Source of the DNA: JBBQIY01 sp964553035
GTDB lineage: Bacteria; Verrucomicrobiota; Kiritimatiellia; RFP12; UBA3636
Direction: 5' to 3'
Assembly (NCBI GenBank): GCA_964553035.1
Contig: CAZKJH010000072.1
Coordinates: 1 to 19,451, forward strand
DNA length: 19,451 bases
Part shown: one piece after another, positions 1 through 6,506 of the stretch
Numbering within the stretch: the first letter of the stretch is position 1
Layout: each line of letters starts with the position of its first letter
Made by a program: the position numbers and the translations under genes
The notes under the pieces: generated by a model
Database searches by the model: none
Told to the model about the DNA's origin: nothing
What the model saw: the letters and a program-made list of their open reading frames with translations, nothing else

Positions 1-128
1 AGCAGACTAAAAGTGCCATCGCATTTTCCGCCGAGGTCAGGAAGTCTGAGATTATAGAGAACGTTTGCGTGTGGCAGAGTGGACACACCTTCTTCCCACT
101 CGCTACTCTCGACTCGTGGCTCGCAACT

Positions 129-1496
129 TCATGGGTCATTGACGCAGATTGCCTTCCACTTGCCACCACGCCAGCGTCGGGCGAAGCCGAAGGAAAGCGA
201 GGAAACGTAGACCGCCAACAAGATCCAAGCATGAACAATTCCGCCACCCAGCTTGAAAACGAGTAACTCGCCGGGGATCCAGACCAGCCATGCCATCAGC
301 GAAAGATACACCATCACAAAACGCGTATCCCCCACGCCCTTCAGGGCACCGACGAGTACAATGTTTGCCGTATCAAAAACACCCCAAATGGTCATCAAAT
401 ACATGAGCATCGTTCCTGTTCGTAGAAAGGCCTCTTTGTCTAACCCGGTTTCACCCGGCGAGATAAACAGCGTAAGAAGGGTCTCCGGGAACAGGACAAA
501 TACCGAGCCGATGAAGGCCATGTAGCACAAGCCGAGCTTAACCGATGACCAGCCCGACTTCATTGCGTAATCGAACTCCCCCGCCCCTTTGTATTGACCA
601 CTCTTGATCGATGCCGCTACGCCAAATCCCATCAGCGGCGAGAACGCCAGCGTATTGATGCTCAATGCTACATTGCTGGCCGTCAGCGAGACGGAATCGA
701 GACGCGCTGTCATCAATATAAAAAATGTAAACGCGCCGCAGTCGAGCATGATCTGTACGCCGGAGGGAAAGCCGAACCGGATCAGCTTCCCCATAATCGG
801 CCAATCGGGCGCAAACGCTTTCCGATAACCAAGCTCACGCACGATTTTCGATCGCAGCATGAAACCCATCTGGATTGCCGGTGACACACACGAGGCGATG
901 CATGTAGCAATCGCTGCGCCTTTGATTCCCATTTCAGGCAAGCCGAACTTGCCGAAAATCAAAGCATAATCGAGTATGATGTTCACGGCGCACCCGATCA
1001 CATTCGAGATGGTGTTGAGGCGCACACGACTGCGTCCGGTAAAAAATCCGCTGATAGCCCAACCCAATCCAACGGGTACGGCACTGAACATCATCCAAGC
1101 AAAATACATCCGCTCTTGCACGACCAGTTCTGGTGTATGGCCGAAGCAATCAATGAGCCAATACCCCACCGGAATGAGCGCAAGGAATATCGGCAGGCAG
1201 AGAAGGTTGAAATAGATTCCCTGCACCGTAGAGTGAACGCATTTAAGCCGCTCGCCCGCCCCGAAATACTGCGCAACAAGAGTCCCCGAATAGCCACCGA
1301 TCGCAATGAACAAACACATCAAAGCAAACGATAAAATCCCCGCCGGTATGACCGCTTGGATAGCAAGATCATCATAACGCGCCAAAAAGATGCGATCACA
1401 AAACTGCATCACCGTGAATGCCGAGTTGGTAATCACCAAAGGAACAGCAATGGTCAGTATCTCTCGGAATCCACCGGGGGTCAATTTTGTTTTCAT
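129..1496 (-). CDS. MATE family multidrug/metabolite efflux transporter
   Basis: Predicted inner-membrane antiporter of the MATE (NorM/DinF-like) family, which exports drugs or metabolites in exchange for Na+ or H+. The substrate cannot be read from sequence. The 455-residue product has the usual family length and about twelve hydrophobic segments in two similar halves. The N-terminal stretch (residues about 10-60) has the family pattern IAVPLVI..SAFTVMQFCDR, with a first helix carrying Pro and a polar, charged residue at the end of the second region. The start is the first ATG in frame. Only a weak purine-rich ribosome site (AAAGATC) lies upstream, so the start is less sure than the gene. 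It stands alone, 155 bases downstream of the GxxExxY gene on the same strand, and ends 128 bases from the window edge. I see no frameshift or missing part. Family assignment is firm; specificity is unknown. Confidence 0.9.
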   Translation of the reverse strand: MKTKLTPGGFREILTIAVPLVITNSAFTVMQFCDRIFLARYDDLAIQAVIPAGILSFALMCLFIAIGGYSGTLVAQYFGAGERLKCVHSTVQGIYFNLLCLPIFLALIPVGYWLIDCFGHTPELVVQERMYFAWMMFSAVPVGLGWAISGFFTGRSRVRLNTISNVIGCAVNIILDYALIFGKFGLPEMGIKGAAIATCIASCVSPAIQMGFMLRSKIVRELGYRKAFAPDWPIMGKLIRFGFPSGVQIMLDCGAFTFFILMTARLDSVSLTASNVALSINTLAFSPLMGFGVAASIKSGQYKGAGEFDYAMKSGWSSVKLGLCYMAFIGSVFVLFPETLLTLFISPGETGLDKEAFLRTGTMLMYLMTIWGVFDTANIVLVGALKGVGDTRFVMVYLSLMAWLVWIPGELLVFKLGGGIVHAWILLAVYVSSLSFGFARRWRGGKWKAICVNDP

Positions 1497-1611
1497 GCGA
1501 GCAGTTGAAGATCTTTCTAATAGAAAAAAACAGAATTCAGTAACCTGTTCTCAGGAGTCGAAATGTCATCGCCGTTTCAAGATCCTTAGGTTCACTTCTG
1601 TCAGGTATTTT

Positions 1612-1650
1612 ACCGCAAAGGGCGCAAAGGTCTTCGCTAAGTTCGCAAAG
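1612..1650. repeat. CGCAAAG-type nonamer array, left arm of inverted pair
   Basis: Four consecutive near-copies of a nine-base unit nnCGCAAAG: ACCGCAAAG (1612-1620), GGCGCAAAG (1621-1629), then a three-base insert, TTCGCTAAG (1633-1641) and TTCGCAAAG (1642-1650). The array ends one base before the stop codon of the GxxExxY gene. The same unit recurs in inverted orientation at 2041-2078. Confidence 0.9.
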
Positions 1651-1651
1651 G

Positions 1652-2029
1652 TTAGAGATTATTGACCACCCTTCGAACACCATCCTTGAACAAGACGGTG
1701 TTAAAATTGATCAGCAGACCGAGTTTGCAACCGCTTAATTTCAAATACGTCAATGTCTGTGCCAAATGCAGGTCATTCAGCTTTTCTACGGATTTAATTT
1801 CAAGAATCACCTTGTGCTCAACAAACAAATCAATCCTGTATCCGGCATCAAGTTTGACCTCCTCATACACCAAAGGTAATATTTTTTGCTTCTCAACAAG
1901 CAAGCCAACCTTCTCGAGTTCGTAGTTGAGGCATTCTTCATATGCACTCTCGAGCAAACCGGGACCGAGGGCCTTGTGGACTTTCATTCCCGATTCAAAG
2001 ACGAGCTTTGATAATTCGTTCTCATTCAT
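1652..2029 (-). CDS. GxxExxY protein (PD-(D/E)XK nuclease superfamily 3)
   Basis: Small protein of the GxxExxY family (PDDEXK_3), widespread in environmental bacteria and of unknown physiological role. The signature G24-L-L-E27-S-A-Y30 is exact. The nuclease-like core follows: YRID with D67, then LEIK with E77 and K79, then a Q91-T-L-T-Y95 helix. All residues expected for a PD-(D/E)XK metal site are therefore present. At 125 residues it is full length. The start is supported by AAAGGA at 2039-2044, nine bases upstream; this ribosome site is part of the innermost CGCAAAG repeat unit. The stop codon lies one base from the left array. It separates the MATE gene from the purine gene and appears inserted into that interval. 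Nuclease activity is inferred from the fold and has not been shown for the family as far as I know. Confidence 0.92.
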   Translation of the reverse strand: MNENELSKLVFESGMKVHKALGPGLLESAYEECLNYELEKVGLLVEKQKILPLVYEEVKLDAGYRIDLFVEHKVILEIKSVEKLNDLHLAQTLTYLKLSGCKLGLLINFNTVLFKDGVRRVVNNL

Positions 2030-2040
2030 ATACTGACATC

Positions 2041-2078
2041 CTTTGCGACCCTTGCGTACCCTTTGCGTTCTTTGCGGT
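2041..2078. repeat. CGCAAAG-type nonamer array, right arm of inverted pair
   Basis: Read on the minus strand this is ACCGCAAAG, AACGCAAAG, GGTACGCAAG and GGTCGCAAAG in succession, which mirrors the 1612-1650 array. The innermost unit continues into AAAGGA, the likely ribosome-binding site of the GxxExxY gene. Confidence 0.9.
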
Positions 2079-2222
2079 TAAGTATTCTCAAATGGGGCGT
2101 CTGGGAATTTCCGTTCACTTTTTATAGACATGCGTTCGGTGATACTCGAAAAACCCCTGTTCTGGCAGAAAACGTTCTGGGAAAGATAATTTCACTCCTT
2201 GATATTGAAGTCCTAATCTCAA

Positions 2223-2250
2223 CTACGCCCTTCGCCCTACGCCTTACTCC
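2223..2250. repeat. CTACGCC heptad tandem repeat
   Basis: Four seven-base units in a row: CTACGCC, CTTCGCC, CTACGCC and TTACTCC, with a partial fifth (CTA). The array sits 11 bases past the 3' end of the purine gene (minus strand). The strict seven-base period with point variation resembles the short tandem heptamer repeats known from cyanobacteria and other bacteria. Confidence 0.75.
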
Positions 2251-2261
2251 CTAAGTGAAAA

Positions 2262-3527
2262 CTAGTGTCTGAACGAACGCTGACCGGTGAACACCATGGC
2301 CACGTCGGCCTCATTGCAACAATCAATAACATCCCAATCCTTGATCGATCCACCCGGTTGCACGATGGCTGTGATGCCCTCGCGGATACCAACCATAGCG
2401 CCGTCACGGAATGGAAAAAACGCATCGGACACCATGCTACATCCGATCAAGCCGCCCTTGCGCTCCTTGACGATCTCGTCGATCTCCGCAATAAACCGCT
2501 TTCCTTCTTCGCCAAACTTTGCCCCTAAATCGTTATACGGCGTCGTGTGTTTCTCCCAGGAAATCCAATCGGAAAGCTTGCGGTAGGCTTTGTCGCGAGC
2601 GATCTCCGCCACGCCAACGCGATCCTGCTCACCCGTTCCGATACCAACCGTCACACCGTCCTTAATATAGAGAACCGAATTGCTGGTCACGCCAGCCTCG
2701 ACAAGCCACCCGAAGATAAGATCGTCGTTCTCGACCGCCGTCGGCATGCGCTTGATACGATGAACCGTTCCGTCCTTCATCTTGCATTCCGCCGGCATCA
2801 ACTTATCCGCAGTGCGAGCCTCCGGGACGAAGGACCACTGTGCCACGAGACCACCGTCCACAAGGGACTTGAAATCCACGACACGCTTAGCAACAAAATC
2901 GGCGAGTCTCGCCATATTGCGGATGCGCATGACGCGCAGATTTTTCTTCGTGGCAAAAATATCCATCACGCCGGGAGCGAATTCCGGAGCCACAACGACC
3001 TCGGCATAGTTCTCGGCGATCATCTTGGCCGTCTCGAGATCAAGCTCGCGGTTGACTGCGATGCAGCCGCCGAAGGCCGCCAGGCGGTCGGCCTTGTTGG
3101 CCTTGTAGTACGCATCCTGAAGAGACGATCCCACGGCCGCGCCGCAGGGGTTGTTATGTTTGACGATAACTGCGCAAGGCTTATCGACGAGATAGCGCAG
3201 GATGTTGAGTGCGTTATCGGCATCCGTCAGATTCGTCTTACCCGGATGTTTTCCCGACTGCAGCAATTCCGGCTCAGATGCGAGGATGTTGCCCGGCTTG
3301 AGCATCTCGACATCGCCCAGCACGAGGTTGCCATTCACGAGTTTATAGACGGCAGCTTCCTGACCTGGATTTTCGCCATAGCGGAGACCCTTGTTCTCCC
3401 CGTCAATGACCCAGGATACTTTTTCGTATTTGAGAGTCTGGCGGTTGATCCCATCGATAAAAGAGATTTCCATCTCGGGGGTGAAATGGTCGTCCATGAT
3501 CGTCTTGTAAGCTGCTTTGTAGTCCAT
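2262..3527 (-). CDS. purH: Stand-alone AICAR formyltransferase (PurH C-terminal domain only)
   Basis: Transfers a formyl group from 10-formyl-tetrahydrofolate to AICAR, the ninth step of purine synthesis, in the cytoplasm. The 421-residue product matches only the transformylase half of bifunctional PurH: RYGENPGQ (residues 49-56), KHNNPCGAA with the catalytic Lys123-His124 pair, AAFGG, APEF, and the C-terminal block SDAFFPFRDG to the FTGQRSFRH end. The N-terminal MGS-like IMP cyclohydrolase domain (about 200 residues) is absent, and there is no room for it because the malic enzyme gene ends two bases upstream. IMP cyclohydrolase must be encoded elsewhere. AGGA inside the end of the upstream gene, eight bases before the ATG, is the ribosome site, so the two genes form an operon. 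The gene symbol is the family name; a split-type gene may be named otherwise. Confidence 0.9.
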   Translation of the reverse strand: MDYKAAYKTIMDDHFTPEMEISFIDGINRQTLKYEKVSWVIDGENKGLRYGENPGQEAAVYKLVNGNLVLGDVEMLKPGNILASEPELLQSGKHPGKTNLTDADNALNILRYLVDKPCAVIVKHNNPCGAAVGSSLQDAYYKANKADRLAAFGGCIAVNRELDLETAKMIAENYAEVVVAPEFAPGVMDIFATKKNLRVMRIRNMARLADFVAKRVVDFKSLVDGGLVAQWSFVPEARTADKLMPAECKMKDGTVHRIKRMPTAVENDDLIFGWLVEAGVTSNSVLYIKDGVTVGIGTGEQDRVGVAEIARDKAYRKLSDWISWEKHTTPYNDLGAKFGEEGKRFIAEIDEIVKERKGGLIGCSMVSDAFFPFRDGAMVGIREGITAIVQPGGSIKDWDVIDCCNEADVAMVFTGQRSFRH

Positions 3528-3529
3528 AA

Positions 3530-4825
3530 TTAGAATCCTGCGCGGTCAGCGATGAGCTTGGCTTTGTAAGCCACCGGATCAAAATTCTCGATGCGAGCGA
3601 CACCATCCTCGACTGCTGTTTTCGCGACAGCGAGGGAGACCTCTACGAAAATTTCTTTATCAAACGGTTTCGGGATGATGTACTTGGGACCAAATTCCAT
3701 CGGTTCCCCTGGGTACAGTGCCTTCGTCTCTGCACCAGCAGGACGGCGGGCGGCTTGAGCAAGAGCCGTTGCGGCGGCGACCTTCATGCGAGCCGTGATC
3801 TTACGGGCTCTGACATCCAGTGCGCCTCTGAAAAGGAACGGGAAGCAGAGCACGTTGTTGATCTGGTTCGGATAGTCCGAGCGTCCCGTTGCCATCACGA
3901 ACGGCTTGTCGCCCATAACCTCGTACACGGCTTCACAGCGGATTTCAGGATCAGGATTTGCCAACGCAAAAATCGCCGGATGCGGTGCCATCGAAGCAAC
4001 CCATTCGGGCTGCACACAGTCGGCCTTCGAAACACCGATGAAAACATCGGCACCAACCATCACCTGGTCCAGCGTGCGAAACGATGTCTCAATGGCAACC
4101 CGCTCGTGACGAGCCTTGTTGATAGGACGTCCTTTATAAATCACACCCTTGCTGTCGCACATGATCACATCTCGGACACCACCGGCCATGAGCATTTCGC
4201 GGATTCGCGTGCCTGCCGCGCCTGCGCCGTTGATCACCACCTTCAGATCGTGCATTTCACTCCCACGGAGGCATGCAAAATTTGTCGTCCCTGCGAGTAC
4301 AATAATGGCCGTACCCCACTGGTCATCATGGAAAACAGGGATGTCCAGCATCTCTGCCAATCGGTCTTCGACTTCGAAACAGGCTGGTGAAGCGATGTCT
4401 TCCAGATTGATTCCGCCGTACATCGGTGCGATGGCCATGACGGCATCGATGATCCGCTGCGGATCCGTAGGCCCTGTCGACAGGCCGCCCTCGCGGCAGT
4501 GGTCGAGAACCACAGGCCAAGAATTCACGTTGGCGAAAGACTTAAACAACACAGCCTTGCCTTCCATGACGGGGATAGAAGCTGTCGGACCAAGGTCGCC
4601 GAGACCGAGAATCGCCGTGCCATCGGAAACGACTGCTACGAGACCACCTTTGGCTGTATAGTCGAATGCTTTCAGTGGATCGGCAGCAATCTGCTTAACC
4701 GCCACAGCCACACCCGGCGTGTAGGCGAGGCAGAGATCGTCAACCGACTTTAGCGCTTTCGGCATCCCGAGCGCCACCTTACCACCCAAGTGATAATTCA
4801 AAACCGCAACTTCTTTGTCTGTCAT
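3530..4825 (-). CDS. NAD(P)-dependent malic enzyme
   Basis: Oxidative decarboxylation of malate to pyruvate with NAD(P)H, linking the C4 pool to pyruvate. At 431 residues it is the short bacterial form without a phosphotransacetylase domain. Visible motifs are YTPGVA with Tyr35, LGLGDLGP (residues 74-80), MEGKAVLFK with the catalytic Lys90, INLEDI with the metal ligands Glu142 and Asp143, DDQ with Asp168, and the Rossmann glycine-rich VINGAGAAG. The usual DDQHGTA is DDQWGTA here (Trp170). The start is backed by GGAG (4831-4834), five bases upstream. It is first in a two-gene operon with the AICAR transformylase. The pairing has no obvious pathway logic beyond central metabolism. Cofactor choice between NAD and NADP is not settled from sequence. 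Confidence 0.93.
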   Translation of the reverse strand: MTDKEVAVLNYHLGGKVALGMPKALKSVDDLCLAYTPGVAVAVKQIAADPLKAFDYTAKGGLVAVVSDGTAILGLGDLGPTASIPVMEGKAVLFKSFANVNSWPVVLDHCREGGLSTGPTDPQRIIDAVMAIAPMYGGINLEDIASPACFEVEDRLAEMLDIPVFHDDQWGTAIIVLAGTTNFACLRGSEMHDLKVVINGAGAAGTRIREMLMAGGVRDVIMCDSKGVIYKGRPINKARHERVAIETSFRTLDQVMVGADVFIGVSKADCVQPEWVASMAPHPAIFALANPDPEIRCEAVYEVMGDKPFVMATGRSDYPNQINNVLCFPFLFRGALDVRARKITARMKVAAATALAQAARRPAGAETKALYPGEPMEFGPKYIIPKPFDKEIFVEVSLAVAKTAVEDGVARIENFDPVAYKAKLIADRAGF

Positions 4826-4932
4826 TTCATCTCCAAACTGCTTGTTGTAGAAATGTCCATCCGATTTTCTAGAAGAACCGCATGGACGACCATCAGTTTT
4901 ACCGAAACTACCCGTTCAAGTCAAGTACGGAG

Positions 4933-4962
4933 TTGACTCTTCAATACTCTATGTGCTAGCAT
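4933..4962 (+). promoter_or_regulatory. Sigma-70-type promoter with extended -10 for the DksA-like/lspA unit
   Basis: TTGACT (4933-4938), an 18-base spacer, then TAGCAT (4957-4962) preceded by TGC, an extended -10 signal. Transcription would begin near 4969, about 50 bases before the ATG of the lysine-rich DksA-like gene. It lies in the divergent region between the malic enzyme and this gene. Confidence 0.6.
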
Positions 4963-5018
4963 CTGCGCACTTCTAATCAGACAGGAAGAGTCCTTTTAAC
5001 CCAAAGAGACGATGAGAA

Positions 5019-6026
5019 ATGAACGCAAAAAAAGCAGCTTCTAAAGCCAAGATGCATCCTGCATCAAAGGCAACAAAAAGTTCGGTGAAGTCGAAAGCCG
5101 GCTCGGACACGAAGGTAGTACCCACAAAAAAGGGAACGCCTTCAAAGTCCAGAAAACCTCTTGCCTCTAAGTCTAAAAAGATCGCCCCTGTTTTAAAGAA
5201 AGCTGTTGTTGCAACGAAAGCCCATGCAAAGGCTACTGCCGCCAAGAAGCCCTCGCCCTCTTTAAAAACCCCAAAAGGCCCCAAACACAGAATCCAGCCC
5301 GTTAAGCCTGCAAAAACTACAGTAAAGACAGCGGATCCTAAAGCTGCGGTATCGAAAACGCCCTCCCATAAAACCGCTGTAAAGCCGGTGTTGAAGGTTA
5401 CTACGAAGAGGCCCGTGAAAGCATCGATAAAAGGGATGAAAACTGATGCAAAGACGACAGCAAAAAAATCAACTTCAATTAAGGCGCCCCAAAGCACGGC
5501 TAAAGCCAAGATTACAACAAAGGCACCCATAGCCGCTGTTAAAAAAGATCCCGTTTCCCTCTCGAAAGCGCTCTCGTATCCGGTAAAAATCAAACCCATG
5601 AAAGGTTCTTCCTCTTCTAAGAAGACCAGTAAAAAGGATACAAAACATTTTACCTCTGCTGAACTTAACGTTTTCTACGTCACCATGCTCAATCTACGCG
5701 AGCGGCTTACCGCGCAAGTTAGCGAATTGCGTGAACAATCGCTTCTCCGCCATGACGAAGTCAATCAGGATGAAGACGGAACGGATGCATTCGAACGGGT
5801 CACCAGTCTTGACCGCGCCAGCACCGACCAATCGCAGATCAATCAGATCAACAATGCAATCCTCACCATCACAGAGGGCACTTACGGGCTCTGCGAAGGT
5901 TGCGGAGAAAAAATTGAACGTCCCCGTCTTAATGCATTACCTTTTGCTGAAATGTGCATTAAATGCCAGTCTGAGCTTGAAGGCGATACCAAGCACAGAA
6001 AGCCCTCGATGGATCTTTTAGACTGA
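5019..6026 (+). CDS. DksA/TraR-family zinc-finger protein with long histone H1-like N-terminal tail
   Basis: The C-terminal part (residues about 210-335) is a DksA/TraR module: a coiled-coil hairpin with an acidic tip (DEDGTD, 251-256), then a C4 zinc finger with C292, C295, C313 and C316 in CxxC-x17-CxxC spacing. In DksA proteins this module reaches into the RNA polymerase secondary channel. Residues 1-205 are almost wholly Lys, Ala, Pro, Ser and Thr in repeated KA/KT/KP steps, with no predicted fold, like the tails of histone H1 or bacterial Hc1-like proteins. Such a tail would bind nucleic acid without sequence preference (inference). A DksA protein alone is about 120-150 residues, so the tail more than doubles the length. 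lspA follows after 22 bases, a pairing also found in Chlamydia. The reading frame is continuous across both parts, which supports a true fusion. Confidence 0.88.
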   Translation: MNAKKAASKAKMHPASKATKSSVKSKAGSDTKVVPTKKGTPSKSRKPLASKSKKIAPVLKKAVVATKAHAKATAAKKPSPSLKTPKGPKHRIQPVKPAKTTVKTADPKAAVSKTPSHKTAVKPVLKVTTKRPVKASIKGMKTDAKTTAKKSTSIKAPQSTAKAKITTKAPIAAVKKDPVSLSKALSYPVKIKPMKGSSSSKKTSKKDTKHFTSAELNVFYVTMLNLRERLTAQVSELREQSLLRHDEVNQDEDGTDAFERVTSLDRASTDQSQINQINNAILTITEGTYGLCEGCGEKIERPRLNALPFAEMCIKCQSELEGDTKHRKPSMDLLD

Positions 6027-6048
6027 TCTACAGGAACTGCGCACCAAC

Positions 6049-6501
6049 ATGTTGCTCGCCCTAATCGTAATTGTGACTTTTCTTGACCAACTAACGAAAT
6101 GGCTGGTCTGCCGAAGTTTTGGAGCTCACGACCATTTAACCGTGATCTCTGGCTTTTTCGACCTGCGCAGGGTTTTCAACGCCGGTGCCGCTTGGGGAAT
6201 GCTCTCTGGTCAGAGAACGCTGCTCATCGGTGTCTCCGTCGGCATGCTGGGTCTCCTCTGGTACAACCGTACGGAGTTCACCAAATCGGGTCGCCTTGCA
6301 CGGATTGGAATAGGGCTCCTGACAGGCGGCATTATTGGGAATTTGATTGATCGGTTGAAATCTGGATCGGTTATCGATTTTCTGGACTTCCACTGGTCCA
6401 CGGTGTATACGTTCCCAACGTTCAATATCGCTGATACAGCCATTTTCCTCGGCATTCTAGCATACTTTGTCCAGACCTTCATTTCTGAAAGACGGAACTG
6501 A
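6049..6501 (+). CDS. lspA: Lipoprotein signal peptidase (signal peptidase II)
   Basis: Inner-membrane aspartyl protease that removes the signal peptide from prolipoproteins after lipid attachment. The 150-residue product has four hydrophobic segments and all family blocks: FLDQLTK (11-17), VFNAGAAWG (42-50, with Trp where Phe is usual), GGIIGNLIDRL with catalytic Asp101, SVIDFLDF, and FPTFNIADTAI with catalytic Asp129. The start lies 13 bases after an AGGA (6032-6035), a long but usable spacing. It sits between the DksA-like gene and the DUF4340 gene with gaps of 22 and 5 bases, so all three are probably one transcript. Identification is firm. Confidence 0.97.
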   Translation: MLLALIVIVTFLDQLTKWLVCRSFGAHDHLTVISGFFDLRRVFNAGAAWGMLSGQRTLLIGVSVGMLGLLWYNRTEFTKSGRLARIGIGLLTGGIIGNLIDRLKSGSVIDFLDFHWSTVYTFPTFNIADTAIFLGILAYFVQTFISERRN

Positions 6502-6506
6502 GCGCC

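Larger units (their letters stand above)
1612..2078. mobile_element. Putative GxxExxY cassette bounded by inverted CGCAAAG arrays
   Basis: A single small gene fills the space between two inverted arrays whose outermost units are both ACCGCAAAG. The left array abuts the stop codon and the right array supplies the ribosome-binding site. This compact, symmetrical layout resembles a minimal mobile or mobilisable unit of about 470 bases. No transposase, and no target-site duplication that I can recognise, is visible. Mobility is an inference; the repeats and their symmetry are seen directly. Confidence 0.4.

Noticed and set aside
69..266. A 65-codon plus-strand frame at the left edge
   Set aside because: It overlaps the 3' end of the MATE gene in antisense and has no motif or ribosome site.
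1612..2078. A standard insertion sequence or diversity-generating retroelement
   Set aside because: There is no transposase, reverse transcriptase or template/variable repeat pair. Only the GxxExxY gene lies between the arrays.
2547..3533. A 328-codon open frame on the plus strand
   Set aside because: It is antisense to the AICAR transformylase, which has all family motifs. The plus-strand translation shows no recognisable domain and reflects the codon bias of the real gene.
3755..4390. A 211-codon open frame on the plus strand
   Set aside because: It is antisense to the malic enzyme, with no motif or ribosome site. It is a shadow of the true gene.
4973..5599. A 208-codon minus-strand frame rich in Phe, Ala and Val that looks like a membrane protein
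   Set aside because: It is the complement of the lysine-rich tail of the DksA-like gene (AAA/AAG read backwards give Phe/Leu codons). Its hydrophobicity is an artefact.
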